64,000 nt of DNA, taken from assembly GCF_009768975.1 (NCBI RefSeq), contig NZ_CP035733.1, forward strand, positions 1,984,001 to 2,048,000. The letters are read 5' to 3'. This DNA is from Sphingorhabdus lacus. Its GTDB lineage: Bacteria; Pseudomonadota; Alphaproteobacteria; Sphingomonadales; Sphingomonadaceae. The position numbers and the translations under genes are program-made. Shown piece after piece: positions 24,635-34,344 of this stretch. How positions within the stretch are numbered: the first letter of the stretch is position 1; each line of letters begins with the position of its first letter. The notes under the pieces are model-generated. The model saw only the letters and a list, made by a program, of their open reading frames with translations, did not search any database and was not told where the DNA came from.

Positions 24635-25834
24635 ATGAAACCGTCCCCCCGTTTTCCGGCAACACGCGAAGATGCCCTGGACCGGCTGGACCATTTCGCG
24701 CCCCATGCCGCGCACGCCTATGCCACCGGCCGCAACACCGATTTCGGACCGGATCAGCCGGGCGCCGTGTCGCGCCTGTCGCCCTATGTGCGGTACCGGT
24801 TGATTACAGAGGAAGAGGTCGTCGCCGCCGTGCTGGACCGCCATAGCCTGGCCGCGGCGGAAAAATATGTGCAGGAGGTGCTGTGGCGCACCTATTGGAA
24901 GGGATGGCTGGAAATGCGGCCGTCGGTGTGGACCCGCTTTCGTGCGGGGCGCGACCGGTGGCGCGACAGTTGGACCGACCACGCCGGTCTGGCGGATGCC
25001 GAAGGCGGGCGGACCGGCATTGACGGGTTTGACCATTGGGCGCGCGAGCTGGTCGATACGGGGTATCTGCACAACCATGCACGGATGTGGTTTGCGTCCA
25101 TCTGGATTTTCACGCTGCGCCTGCCGTGGGAATTGGGGGCGGATTTCTTTTTGCGGCACCTGATCGATGCGGACGCCGCCAGCAACACGCTGTCGTGGCG
25201 CTGGGTGGCGGGGTTGCAGACCGCGGGCAAAAGCTATCTCGCCACGCGGGAGAATATCGCGCGGTTCACCAATGGCCGGTTCGCGCCGGATGGGCTGGCA
25301 ACGCAAGCCTTTGACCTGAGCGAGGAGCCCGCGCCGCCTGCCCTGCCTCTGCCGCCGGTGGAGCGGTTCGACCCCGCGCAACCCGCGCTGTTGCTGGTCA
25401 CGCATGAGGATATGACGCCGGAGAACCAGTTGGCCCCAAGCGCGCGGATCGCAGGGGCGGTGATGTCGGGCGGGAACAATAATTTGTGGGGCGCAAAGGC
25501 ACAGGATTTTGTGGACAGCGCGTTGAGCGACACCGCGGCGCGGGTGGGTTTCCAGATGGGATGCGACGTTGCGACCTATCCGCACATTACATCGGAACAG
25601 GTGATTGCATCGGCCCATTTTGCCGGGGTCCGGCAGGTCCTGACCGCTTATGCGCCGGTGGGGCCGATGGCGGACGATCTGGCGCAGATGGGCAAGGATT
25701 TAAAGGCGGCGGGCATCACCCTGTGTCCGGTCCGCCGCCAATGGGACGAGGATTTCTGGCCCCATGCGACCAGGGGTTTCTTTCCGTTCAAGGAACAGAT
25801 TCCGGCGATCCTGCAAAAACGCCGGATGCTTTAG
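24635..25834 (+). CDS. Photolyase/cryptochrome-like FAD-binding protein with unusual domain order
   Basis: 399 aa. The first 230 residues match the FAD-binding domain of DNA photolyases: RLSPYVRYRLITEEEV, WRTYWKGWLEMRP, DTGYLHNHARMWFASIW, and NTLSWRWVAGLQTAGK with FTN following. The usual N-terminal antenna-cofactor domain is absent before it. Instead residues about 245-399 form an alpha/beta domain (PALLLVTHEDM, VRQVLTAYAPVGPMADDL, FWPHATRGFFPFK) placed after the FAD domain. The order therefore looks swapped relative to canonical photolyases. Repair or photoreceptor function is inferred only from the FAD domain. Confidence 0.78.
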   Translation: MKPSPRFPATREDALDRLDHFAPHAAHAYATGRNTDFGPDQPGAVSRLSPYVRYRLITEEEVVAAVLDRHSLAAAEKYVQEVLWRTYWKGWLEMRPSVWTRFRAGRDRWRDSWTDHAGLADAEGGRTGIDGFDHWARELVDTGYLHNHARMWFASIWIFTLRLPWELGADFFLRHLIDADAASNTLSWRWVAGLQTAGKSYLATRENIARFTNGRFAPDGLATQAFDLSEEPAPPALPLPPVERFDPAQPALLLVTHEDMTPENQLAPSARIAGAVMSGGNNNLWGAKAQDFVDSALSDTAARVGFQMGCDVATYPHITSEQVIASAHFAGVRQVLTAYAPVGPMADDLAQMGKDLKAAGITLCPVRRQWDEDFWPHATRGFFPFKEQIPAILQKRRML

Positions 25835-26283
25835 GGGCGGGGGGCCGCTTTGATCAGGCCCGCCTTGGTCAGCGCGTCGCGCATCTTTTTGGAAAGCGTT
25901 GCAGGCGGGCAGAGCCGGACCGCGTCGGTCCATTGCACGCCCTGGCTGGGCGAATTGGCGCGGACAACCGCCTGGCCATTGGGGCGCGGCGCCACTTCCA
26001 ACGGGCCTTCATTCACCATGACAAAGCCGCCTGCGACCTTGCTGCTGCGGACCAGTGGTTCGGTTTCATTGGCGGGGCCCATGCTTTGTTTGGGGCCGTA
26101 GAAATAGAAGGTGCCGAACCGTTTCCCGCCAAAGACATGCGCGGTGGTGGCGGTTTCGCATTTGGTGTCGGTTTTGACCCAGACACCTTCGGCGATCGGC
26201 AATTTCGCAGTTTGCGCCGCGAGTGGAACCGCGAGGCCCAGACCAGCCATGACGCCCAAGATGCACCCTGTTGTTCGTGCCAC
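25831..26283 (-). CDS. Exported small protein of unknown function
   Basis: 150 aa from the GTG at 26283, with AGGGGGA seven bases upstream. A 382-aa open frame on this strand passes through the next gene and is not real beyond this start. The N-terminus is a signal peptide (cleavage near LAAQ). The mature part is beta-rich (AEGVWVKTDTKCET, GTFYFYGPKQSMGP) with two cysteines. No family recognised; periplasmic location is likely. The stop overlaps that of the photolyase-like gene. Confidence 0.65.
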   Translation of the reverse strand: MARTTGCILGVMAGLGLAVPLAAQTAKLPIAEGVWVKTDTKCETATTAHVFGGKRFGTFYFYGPKQSMGPANETEPLVRSSKVAGGFVMVNEGPLEVAPRPNGQAVVRANSPSQGVQWTDAVRLCPPATLSKKMRDALTKAGLIKAAPRP

Positions 26284-26353
26284 GGCAAGTCCCCCTATTT
26301 CCCGAAGGCCCGAGCATAGCGCATTTTTGTCGCGCCCACAATCGCGGGGGGGT

Positions 26354-27589
26354 TCAGGTGAAGTGGAGCCGCCGGTATTTCCCGCGAAAATAGAGCAGCG
26401 GATCGCGGCGGGGTTCAAAGCTCGCCTTTTCAACCTTGCCGACCAGCAGGAAATGGTCGCCCGCCTCATGCAGGGCATTGCGCGTGCATTCGAAGATGCC
26501 GAGCGAGCTGGGCAGGATGGGGGCGCCATATTCGCCCACTTCCCAACGGGTTCCGGCAAAGCGGTCCTCCCCTTTCCCTGCGAACAGGTTTGACACCGGC
26601 TGCTGCCCGATTTGCAGCACGTTGACCGCGAAGCTTTCGGCCGAGCGCAAGGTCTCCGCACTGCCCGCATTGTTGGCGATGCAGACGAGCAGGAGCGGCG
26701 GATCGAGCGATACGCTGGTAAAGCTGTTGGCGGTGAGGCCAATGGGTTTGCCGTCGGCGGCGTGCGCGGTGATGATGGTGATGCCGGTCGCAAAGCAGCC
26801 CATCGCGTCGCGCAAGGTGCGGGCGTCGGAGCCCGAGCGATATTCGGGAATGAAGCGCGGTTGCTTGCGCTCCAGAAAGTCGATGAGCAGGCCGTTAAAG
26901 GCTTCGGTGCGTTCGGCGTTGACGAGCAAGCCGCCGCCATCGACGTCAATAGCCTCCACATCGGGAAAGGCCGCCACAAAGGCAGGCGACGCGGTATCGG
27001 GCTCCACGCTGCCCAAGGCCCCGCGGATCAAGAGGACGGGGATATTGATATGCGGTGCCGCCACCGACAGGCGCTCGCCCGTTCCGTCGACATGGAACAG
27101 ATCAAGCAGCTTCGTGTCATAATCGGGCTTTGCCAGACCCTGCAGCAGCGAGGCCGACACTGTCTCGGCCGCGGCGCGAACGGTTTGCCCGCCCTTCTCC
27201 GCCGGGGGATCGACAAGGATCAGGCCCGAGGCGAGCGTTGCGGCATCCTCGGCGAGCGCGGCGGTCGCGATCCAGCCGCTGTGCATGGCGGCCACGACCA
27301 CTGGCCGGGTCCGCATCTGTCCCAGCACGGCGCGCAGATCCTCGACATAGGCGTCAAAGCCGTAGCGGCTGTCCGATGACCAGTCGCTGCCGCCATGGCC
27401 GCGCAGGTCGACATTGATGACATGGCGTCCGGCCTGTTCCAGACCGACGGCGACATCTTCCCACACTTTGCGGGTTTGCCCGAACCCGTGCAGCAGGATG
27501 ATCGACGGATCGTCCGCCGTGCCGATATCATCCGATTCGAGCCGGATGCCGGCAAATCCCTTGAATTCACGGACATATCTGATCGTCAT
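26354..27589 (-). CDS. Alpha/beta-hydrolase fused to flavin reductase-like domain
   Basis: 411 aa. Residues 1-240 are an alpha/beta-hydrolase: oxyanion segment LLHGFGQTRKVWED, INVDLRGHGGSD, and LILVDPP. At the nucleophile elbow, where GHSMGG-like sequence is expected, it reads AAMHSGWIA, so the Ser is kept but the flanking glycines are changed. Residues about 250-411 are a flavin reductase-like FMN-binding domain (RDAMGCFATGITIITA, GLTANSFTSVSLDPPLLLV, GDHFLLVGKV). Such reductases supply reduced flavin to two-component monooxygenases. The fusion suggests coupled hydrolysis and reduction on one substrate, or a degenerate hydrolase used for binding. Confidence 0.85.
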   Translation of the reverse strand: MTIRYVREFKGFAGIRLESDDIGTADDPSIILLHGFGQTRKVWEDVAVGLEQAGRHVINVDLRGHGGSDWSSDSRYGFDAYVEDLRAVLGQMRTRPVVVAAMHSGWIATAALAEDAATLASGLILVDPPAEKGGQTVRAAAETVSASLLQGLAKPDYDTKLLDLFHVDGTGERLSVAAPHINIPVLLIRGALGSVEPDTASPAFVAAFPDVEAIDVDGGGLLVNAERTEAFNGLLIDFLERKQPRFIPEYRSGSDARTLRDAMGCFATGITIITAHAADGKPIGLTANSFTSVSLDPPLLLVCIANNAGSAETLRSAESFAVNVLQIGQQPVSNLFAGKGEDRFAGTRWEVGEYGAPILPSSLGIFECTRNALHEAGDHFLLVGKVEKASFEPRRDPLLYFRGKYRRLHFT

Positions 27590-27678
27590 CTGTCTGTTTC
27601 CAATATCTGTCCAGCGGTGTCATATAACCGATAGCAGGACATCCCGCGCACGGCAATTGTCTGGGTCCTCGCGTCTTA

Positions 27679-28116
27679 TTACGCCCTGTCGGTCGGAATA
27701 ACAGCCATAGTGATACGCGAAATGCAGACCAGTTTGCCCGCCTCGTCCTCGATCCGGATCGACCAGATCTGCGTGGTGCGGCCAATCGATTCCGCGCGCG
27801 CGGTTGCCGTGACGAAGCCGTCCTTGACCGGGCGGATATGGTTGGCGTTGATCTCCATCCCGACGGTTGCAAATTTGCTGCGATCGACGGTCATCGCCGC
27901 GCCTGTTGAACCGATGGTTTCGGCAAGCACCACCGACGCGCCGCCGTGCAAGCGGCCATAGGGCTGCTTCGTCCGCTCGTTCACCGGCATACGGGCCTGA
28001 AGCCAGTCATCGCCATAAGCGGTAAATTCAATCCCGACATAGCCGGGCATACAATCGCTGCTGCCTTTGGTCAGGCCTTCAAGGTCAAGCGTCTCGTCAA
28101 ACCAGATTTTTGTCAT
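27679..28116 (-). CDS. PaaI/YdiI-like hotdog-fold thioesterase
   Basis: 145 aa from the ATG at 28116; a GTG eight codons earlier is possible. The hotdog signature YGRLHGGASVVLAETIGS (about residues 61-78) contains the general base Glu in the central helix, as in EntH/YdiI-type enzymes. It should hydrolyse an acyl- or aryl-CoA thioester in the cytoplasm. The substrate cannot be read from the sequence. It stands downstream of the phytase gene on the same strand with 47 bp between. Confidence 0.83.
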   Translation of the reverse strand: MTKIWFDETLDLEGLTKGSSDCMPGYVGIEFTAYGDDWLQARMPVNERTKQPYGRLHGGASVVLAETIGSTGAAMTVDRSKFATVGMEINANHIRPVKDGFVTATARAESIGRTTQIWSIRIEDEAGKLVCISRITMAVIPTDRA

Positions 28117-28163
28117 GCCCTGCCCATAACCCGCAGGCACGCCATTGCAACACCGTCTTTTGC

Positions 28164-29198
28164 CTATAGCCCCAATGCCTTGCGGATTTCGGCCCAGCCC
28201 AGATATTTGAAATTCTGGGTCTGCGGCCGGTTGTCGCCATCTTGCGCGACGAACAGTCCGTCGGGAAAGGCGGGTCCGAAATCGCCGGGCATCAGTTCGA
28301 TGCCATCGGTTTCCTGCACCCCGTCGAGCGCGCCATCGCCAATGCGGAAGCGTCCGACATAGGTGACGGCGGGCAAGCGATAGACGGCATAGGCGTTATC
28401 GCCCTGGCTGGAGACGAGCAGATAGCCGCCATCGGCTCCTTCTGGAGCGAGGGCCACACCTTCGGCGTCCATGACGATTTCCTTGCCATCGGCCTTGGCG
28501 AGTGCCGTGGCGGTGACCGGCGCGTCGGGCGCGGCGTCGAATTTCCACAGGCCCACATCTTCTTCGGTCACGTAAAGGATACCCGTGCGGTCATCGACGA
28601 CGCAGCCTTCGGACTGGGTCGCAAGCTTCATGCTGCGCACGACCTTGCCGGTGGGGACAGGACCGCTGAGGTCAAGCGCGACCTGATCGATACGGCCATC
28701 TTTGAGGACGAGGAAGCCGAACAGCGCCTTGTCCGACGCCCGTTGCCACAGGCACATGCCATAGGCTTCGCCGGTGCCGACGGCGATGCTGCCGATGGGA
28801 ACCAGTTGCCGGGCAGTGGTGTCGAGCCGGAACAGCGCCATCTTGGCGTTGGCAATATCCTGCCGGTCGCTGGCGGCCACGAGCACACCGGTCGTGCCGC
28901 CCATATCGTGCAGGTCGACATTGTTCAGCCGGGGCGACGGGGCGGAATGGAGCCGCTTGCCCTTCAGGTCATAGACATGGATCGCCGCCTGCTTGTCGGT
29001 CGCAACCACAAGACTTGCCGCCGGGTCAGCCGCATTGCGCCAGATGGCGGGATCGTCAGCGGCATCGTCGGCCGTTCCGACAGGATCGGTTTCGACCGAG
29101 GCGGTGACCGGCGCGGTGGGCAGCGGGCTCATCACCGGTTGCGGCGTGGAGGCGCAACCGGCGAGAAGCAGGGTCCCCAGGACAAAGACAGCGCGCAT
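28164..29198 (-). CDS. Beta-propeller phytase (3-phytase), lipoprotein
   Basis: 344 aa from the ATG at 29198, which overlaps the receptor stop (TGATG). The N-terminus is a lipoprotein signal (MRAVFVLGTLLLAGC). Phytase signatures follow: DDAADDPAIWRN, ATDKQAAIHVYDLKGKRL, AYGMCLWQRA, SEGCVVDDRTGILYVTEED and DAEGVALAP, which hold the Asp/Glu/Arg residues of the calcium and phosphate sites. The enzyme removes phosphate from phytate, calcium-dependently, at the outer membrane or periplasm. The overlap with a TonB-dependent receptor gene is a recurring pairing and points to coupled uptake and hydrolysis. Confidence 0.9.
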   Translation of the reverse strand: MRAVFVLGTLLLAGCASTPQPVMSPLPTAPVTASVETDPVGTADDAADDPAIWRNAADPAASLVVATDKQAAIHVYDLKGKRLHSAPSPRLNNVDLHDMGGTTGVLVAASDRQDIANAKMALFRLDTTARQLVPIGSIAVGTGEAYGMCLWQRASDKALFGFLVLKDGRIDQVALDLSGPVPTGKVVRSMKLATQSEGCVVDDRTGILYVTEEDVGLWKFDAAPDAPVTATALAKADGKEIVMDAEGVALAPEGADGGYLLVSSQGDNAYAVYRLPAVTYVGRFRIGDGALDGVQETDGIELMPGDFGPAFPDGLFVAQDGDNRPQTQNFKYLGWAEIRKALGL

Positions 29199-32014
29199 CA
29201 GAAGTTGACGCGGATGCCGCCCGAATAGCGACGGCCAAATTGCTCCCACTCGATGGTATACTGCCCATTGCGCACCGCCGGAATACCGCTGGCGTTCAGC
29301 AGGTTCGACGGGTCGGAATAGCGACGACCCGGGTTGTTGAGCAGGTTGGACGCATCGAAATAGACTTCAAAGCCCTTCGAAATTTCATAACGTGCCGAGA
29401 AATCGAGCTCGTCATCATCGGCCCAATAGGTGTCGCCTGCATCCGCCAGATCATCGGCAAAACCGTCTGCCCAGGTCGTGCGGTTCTGATATTGCAGACG
29501 CAGCGACAGACCGTATTTTTCGTAATAGGCGCCGACATTGTAAACAACCTGCGAAGTGCCCGGCAGCGGCACGCGGCGTTCCGGCGACGTGATGACACCC
29601 GCCGCATTGACGATGGCAGGCTTTTTGACTTCACTGTCGTTATAGGTTGCGTTCGCGGTCAGGCCAAAGCCGCCCATCCAGTCGGGCAGCCCCAGATCGG
29701 CCACATAAGGTTCAAGCTGGATCTGGGCGGCAGCCTCAAAACCGAAAATGCGCCCGGAACCACCATTGGTAATCCCGCTGAAGGCATATCCGGAGCGGTC
29801 AATACCGTTGGTATCCAGGGCGTTTGAACCGAATGTACGGCGCGAATTGTACAGCACATCTTCCACGCGCTTGTAAAACGCGCCGAGCATGAAATAGCCC
29901 TGTGGCTGGACATAATATTCATAATAGGCATCAACGCCATAGGCGCGTTCCGGCTTGACCGCAGGGTTACCGCCGGAAATGGATTGGTTGGCATCGTTGA
30001 CCACAACATTGGGACGCAACTGGTCATAATCGGCGCGCGCAGCCCCGCTGGTGAACCCGATGCGCAGTTTCTCGTCATCGTTGACATCGAAATTCATGTG
30101 CAGGCTGGGGAAGGCCATGGTTGTGCTGCTAGACGCCTCAATCTCGCCGACCACGCCCGGAATTGTCGCAAGCGAACGGCCCCTGTTGGTCACCTTTTCC
30201 ACGCGAACGCCGCCCACGACATTGCCCCAATCGAACTTGCTGTTCGCCATGATATATCCAGCCAGGACACGTTCGCGGACATTATAGTGGTTACCCGACA
30301 CCGGCGTAAAACCGCGAACCGTTTTTGCACGTTCAAGATAATCGCGCATCGCGTCGAGATCAAAATAGCGGAATGTGTAGCCCAAAGGTATTTCGCCCCG
30401 GAACGGGATATCCAGTGAGAATTGGTCGTAGGTGGTACCAATACCTGCGGCCGTAAACTGTGCCGCAGAATTGAGCAGCAATTCACGCTCGCGGTTGATC
30501 TTGGTGCGTTGATCATATTGGAAGCCAGCGCGGAAAGTTGTTTCGCCGCCGAAGAGGTTAGTGTCGTGCGACAACTCGCCCTTGAACGTATAGGCTGAAG
30601 TAGGATCGACGGCATCGAGCGAGCGGAACGACGTCAGCGGCTTGGTAAAAGTGTCGATCGCCGTAACAGGCGTACCTGCCGAAAAGCGCGTTGGCAAAGT
30701 GAGCTGGTTGGTCGTGAACAACTGCACACGGGCAAGATTGTTATTGGTAAAATCATAAGCGACCGTTGGACGCAGGGTGCGGGTCGACGGGCTGTCCCAG
30801 CGGGTCTCGCCCACTACGGAGCGGTCGTCTATCGACTTGGTGTAATTGGCGACCCATTTCAGTCCCCAATTTTCACCAAGTTCATGCTTGCCCTCAATTG
30901 TATTTGTGAAAACCGATTGGCGGAACGCGCGCAATGTCGAACGCTGGTTGATGTCGACCCCGTAGACGGTTCCGGCAAAAGGACTGTTGATACACGCATC
31001 GGCATAGGCAGATGTCGTCGGCGTTGTTGTTCCGCCGGTGCAAGCTGCGGTATTTGCGACCAGATCGCCCTGACGGTCATCCAAGTCGAAGATATAGTTA
31101 TCGCGCGCCTCATCATCGGTGAAGATGGTGTAGAGCGAGCGGACAGAAATCACATTGCCGGGGTCGGGACGAAAATCAATACGGCCGGAAATCGAATAGT
31201 TTTTACGGGTCAAACGATAGAGTTTGTTTTCCGTTTCGCGGGCCCAGAAGCGCGATTCAAAACCGGGCCGACGATCATTGGAAACCTGCTCCCAATCAAT
31301 TTCAAAATTGTCGGTCAGCATGTTGCGTTCATAATAGCTGCCCGAAACAAGGATCCCGATTTCGCCAATATTGGTGTCAAACTTATTGGAAAGGGTTAGC
31401 GAACCTTCATATTCGCCACGCTTGCCCAATTCTGTCTGTCCAGCGCCCAGTTTTCCCGACAGATGGAAGCCATCATAATCGAGGCCCGAGCGGGTAATGA
31501 TGTTTACATTGCCCGAAATTGTTTCGCCCGGCATGTCGGGGGTTACCGCCTTGGACACGATAATCTGCGCCGCCAGAGCTGACGGAATGGAATCAAACCG
31601 CACATCGCGGCCTTCGGGGCTGACGACGTTGATGCCGTCAAACGACAGGGTCGTCCAATAGTTCGGTGCACCGCGCAAGGAGATATAGCGCGCCTGACCC
31701 TGGTCACGCTCGACCGCGACGCCCGGAAGGCGGCCTGTGGCCTGCGCGATATTCTGGTCCGGCAGACGGCCAACCGAGTCCGATGCAACGACCGTGACGA
31801 GAGAATCGGAATTGCGCTGCACTTGCAAGGCGGCGGCTTCGGATTCGGCAATCGGGCGCGAACCGGTGACGACAATCGCCTCGCCTTCGTCGGCCGCGTC
31901 AGCGGGAGGAGCCTCTTGTGCGGCAACGGTCTGTGCCGAAAAGGCCACAATTGCGGCGCTTACCAGCATGGATGCTTTCAAAAGACGAACGGATGCGAAT
32001 GTATGCGATTTCAT
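29198..32014 (-). CDS. TonB-dependent receptor linked to phytase
   Basis: 938 aa with a signal peptide ending at TVAAQ. A TonB box-like segment (GEAIVVTGSRP) follows, then the plug domain (about 55-170; VGRLPDQNIAQATGRLPGVA, YISLRGAP) and a 22-strand barrel ending in Phe (IRVNF). It belongs to the CirA/IroN-type receptors with the DQNIAQATGRLPGV plug common in Sphingomonadales and Caulobacterales. The imported ligand is probably phytate or its products, by inference from the coupled phytase gene. It is divergent from ppk1; the 179-bp gap contains both promoters. Confidence 0.9.
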   Translation of the reverse strand: MKSHTFASVRLLKASMLVSAAIVAFSAQTVAAQEAPPADAADEGEAIVVTGSRPIAESEAAALQVQRNSDSLVTVVASDSVGRLPDQNIAQATGRLPGVAVERDQGQARYISLRGAPNYWTTLSFDGINVVSPEGRDVRFDSIPSALAAQIIVSKAVTPDMPGETISGNVNIITRSGLDYDGFHLSGKLGAGQTELGKRGEYEGSLTLSNKFDTNIGEIGILVSGSYYERNMLTDNFEIDWEQVSNDRRPGFESRFWARETENKLYRLTRKNYSISGRIDFRPDPGNVISVRSLYTIFTDDEARDNYIFDLDDRQGDLVANTAACTGGTTTPTTSAYADACINSPFAGTVYGVDINQRSTLRAFRQSVFTNTIEGKHELGENWGLKWVANYTKSIDDRSVVGETRWDSPSTRTLRPTVAYDFTNNNLARVQLFTTNQLTLPTRFSAGTPVTAIDTFTKPLTSFRSLDAVDPTSAYTFKGELSHDTNLFGGETTFRAGFQYDQRTKINRERELLLNSAAQFTAAGIGTTYDQFSLDIPFRGEIPLGYTFRYFDLDAMRDYLERAKTVRGFTPVSGNHYNVRERVLAGYIMANSKFDWGNVVGGVRVEKVTNRGRSLATIPGVVGEIEASSSTTMAFPSLHMNFDVNDDEKLRIGFTSGAARADYDQLRPNVVVNDANQSISGGNPAVKPERAYGVDAYYEYYVQPQGYFMLGAFYKRVEDVLYNSRRTFGSNALDTNGIDRSGYAFSGITNGGSGRIFGFEAAAQIQLEPYVADLGLPDWMGGFGLTANATYNDSEVKKPAIVNAAGVITSPERRVPLPGTSQVVYNVGAYYEKYGLSLRLQYQNRTTWADGFADDLADAGDTYWADDDELDFSARYEISKGFEVYFDASNLLNNPGRRYSDPSNLLNASGIPAVRNGQYTIEWEQFGRRYSGGIRVNF

Positions 32015-32193
32015 GTACCTTGCCCCTGGCTAACCAACATGGTTTCCGGCGCATTAGGCAGGGCTTGTGACTCGACCGCTTATAAGCGATGACAAAATAG
32101 GGACGGAAATATTACATTTTTTATCGACCGATGCCGTAAAAACGTAATGTTTCCATGCCACCGCTCGGTGACCCGTAATAAAGGACGATATTC

Positions 32194-34344
32194 GTGAAGC
32201 CCGCGCCCGGTTTGAACACTCTCGAAGCCCAGAAAAACCTGGCCGCCAGCCGCTATTTCAACCGCGAATTGTCCTGGCTGAAATTTAACGAGCGCGTCCT
32301 CGAAGAAGCCGCCAATCCCGCACACCCGCTTTTGGAGCGGCTGCGTTTCCTGTCGATCTCGGGAACGAACCTCGACGAATTCTTCATGGTGCGCGTGGCG
32401 GGCCTGCGCGGGCAGCAGTCGCGCAAGATTGAAGAGCTATCTATTGATGGCCGCACGCCGTCTGAACAGTTGGCCGCCACGGTCGCCGCCGCCGACGCCT
32501 TGATGGCGGAGCAGCAAAAGCTTTGGAAGAAACTGCTCAAGGAACTGGCCACCGAAGGCATCAAGGTCGTCGAACCTGCCGCCATCGGCAAAACCCATGC
32601 CGCCGAAGTCGAACGCTATTTCCGCGAACAGATATTGCCCGTGCTAACACCGCAGGCGCTTGACCCGGCCCACCCCTTTCCGTTCATTCCCAACCAGGGC
32701 ATCAGCCTGATATTCGACATGCGCCGCAAGGATGATGGCGAAGTCGTCCGGCAACTGGTGATGATCCCGTCGTCGCTGCGGCGCTTTGTGCGCCTGCCGG
32801 GTGCCGGAACCCGCTTTGTGACCATCGAAGATTTGATCCGCCATTTCGTCGGGCAGATGTTCCCCGACTATATATTGATCGCCGCCGGCGCGTTCCGCAT
32901 CATCCGCGACAGCGATATCGAGGTGGAGGAAGAGGCCGAAGACCTCGTCCGCTATTTCCGAAGCGCCATCAAACGGCGGCGGCGGGGCAAGATTATCCGG
33001 TTGAAACTGGAAAAGGGCCTGCCCGCCGAACTGTCGACGCTGATCCGCACCGAACTCGGCGCGGGATCATCGCTCGTTGCGGAAACCGTCGGCTTTCTGG
33101 GGATCGGCGATTTGGCGCAACTGGTCGAGGAAGACCGCCCCTCGCTCAAATTCCCGCCCTATTCGCCGCGTTTTCCCGAACGCATCCTGGAACATGATGG
33201 CGATTGCTTTGCCGCCATCCGCCAAAAAGACATCGTCATCCACCACCCGTATGAAAGCTTCGACGTGGTGCTCGCCTTCCTGCAGCAGGCGGCGCGCGAT
33301 CCCGATGTCGTGGCGATCAAGCAGACGCTCTACCGCGCAGGCAAACAATCGGCGGTCATCCGGGCGCTGTGCGAAGCCGCCGAGGCCGGCAAATCGGTCA
33401 CCGCGATTGTCGAGCTGAAAGCCCGTTTCGACGAAGAACAGAATCTCCATTGGGCGTCGCAGCTTGAAAATAGCGGCGTGCAGGTCGTCTACGGCTTTGT
33501 CGACATGAAAACCCATGCCAAGATTTCGCTGGTCGTACGCCGCGAAGCCGATGGTTTTCGCACCTACTGCCATCTGGGCACGGGCAATTACCACCCGATC
33601 ACCGCCAAGATATACACCGACATCAGCTTCTTCACCGCGGACCCGCGCGTCGGGCATGATGCGGGGCAGATCTTCAACTATATCACCGGCTATATTCCGC
33701 CGAGCAATCTGCAACTGCTGACGATGAGCCCGCTGGGCCTGCGCGAAAAGGTGATGGCGCTGATCGATCAGGAAATCGCCAATGTGCAGGCGGGCAAACC
33801 TGGTGCCGTCTGGGCAAAGCTGAATTCGCTGGTCGACAAGGAGGTCATCGACAAGCTTTACCAGGCGAGCGAGGCCGGCGTCGAAATCGACCTGGTGGTG
33901 CGCGGCATCTGTTGCCTGCGGCCGGGGGTCAAGGGCATGTCGTCGCGCATCCGTGTCAAATCGGTTGTGGGACGTTTTCTGGAACATAGCCGCATCTGGG
34001 CCATGGGCAACGGCGCGGATCTTCCCAATTCCAAGGCGAAAGTCTTCATCTCGTCGGCGGACTGGATGTCGCGCAATTTCGACCGGCGCGTCGAATATAT
34101 GCTGCCCATCGAGAACCCGACGGTCCATGACCAGATTCTCGATCAGGTAATGGTTGCAAACCTTCTCGACAATCAGCAAAGCTGGATGTTGCGGTCCGAT
34201 GGCCGTTATGAAAGGTTAAAGGCTGGCGATATGCCATTCAATCTGCACCATTATTTCATGACCAATGCGTCCTTGTCCGGTCGGGGCGGCGCTTTGGCCG
34301 ATGAAAAGAAGGTGCCGACGCTTAGCCTCGTCCGGCGGAGATGA
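32194..34344 (+). CDS. ppk1: Polyphosphate kinase 1
   Basis: 716 aa from the GTG at 32194, seven bases after AAGGACG. It transfers the terminal phosphate of ATP to polyphosphate reversibly. Family features: N-terminal FNRELSWLKFNERVLEEA, then HHPYESFDVVLAFLQQAA, AIKQTLYRAG, and the phosphorylated His441 in THAKISLVVR; the second histidine is His598 in HSRIWAMG. Their spacing matches the E. coli pair 435/592. It overlaps ppx by four bases, so synthesis and breakdown of polyphosphate are translationally coupled. Confidence 0.96.
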   Translation: MKPAPGLNTLEAQKNLAASRYFNRELSWLKFNERVLEEAANPAHPLLERLRFLSISGTNLDEFFMVRVAGLRGQQSRKIEELSIDGRTPSEQLAATVAAADALMAEQQKLWKKLLKELATEGIKVVEPAAIGKTHAAEVERYFREQILPVLTPQALDPAHPFPFIPNQGISLIFDMRRKDDGEVVRQLVMIPSSLRRFVRLPGAGTRFVTIEDLIRHFVGQMFPDYILIAAGAFRIIRDSDIEVEEEAEDLVRYFRSAIKRRRRGKIIRLKLEKGLPAELSTLIRTELGAGSSLVAETVGFLGIGDLAQLVEEDRPSLKFPPYSPRFPERILEHDGDCFAAIRQKDIVIHHPYESFDVVLAFLQQAARDPDVVAIKQTLYRAGKQSAVIRALCEAAEAGKSVTAIVELKARFDEEQNLHWASQLENSGVQVVYGFVDMKTHAKISLVVRREADGFRTYCHLGTGNYHPITAKIYTDISFFTADPRVGHDAGQIFNYITGYIPPSNLQLLTMSPLGLREKVMALIDQEIANVQAGKPGAVWAKLNSLVDKEVIDKLYQASEAGVEIDLVVRGICCLRPGVKGMSSRIRVKSVVGRFLEHSRIWAMGNGADLPNSKAKVFISSADWMSRNFDRRVEYMLPIENPTVHDQILDQVMVANLLDNQQSWMLRSDGRYERLKAGDMPFNLHHYFMTNASLSGRGGALADEKKVPTLSLVRRR

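Noticed and set aside
24545-25618. 357-codon minus-strand frame
   Set aside because: Antisense to the photolyase-like gene; composition is Arg/Pro/His-rich as in shadow frames.
26284-26979. N-terminal part of a 382-codon minus-strand frame
   Set aside because: Runs through the hydrolase-flavin reductase gene in another frame; the real gene starts at the GTG at 26283 with a ribosome site and signal peptide.
33067-34179. 370-codon minus-strand frame
   Set aside because: Antisense to ppk1, which has both active histidines at the expected spacing.
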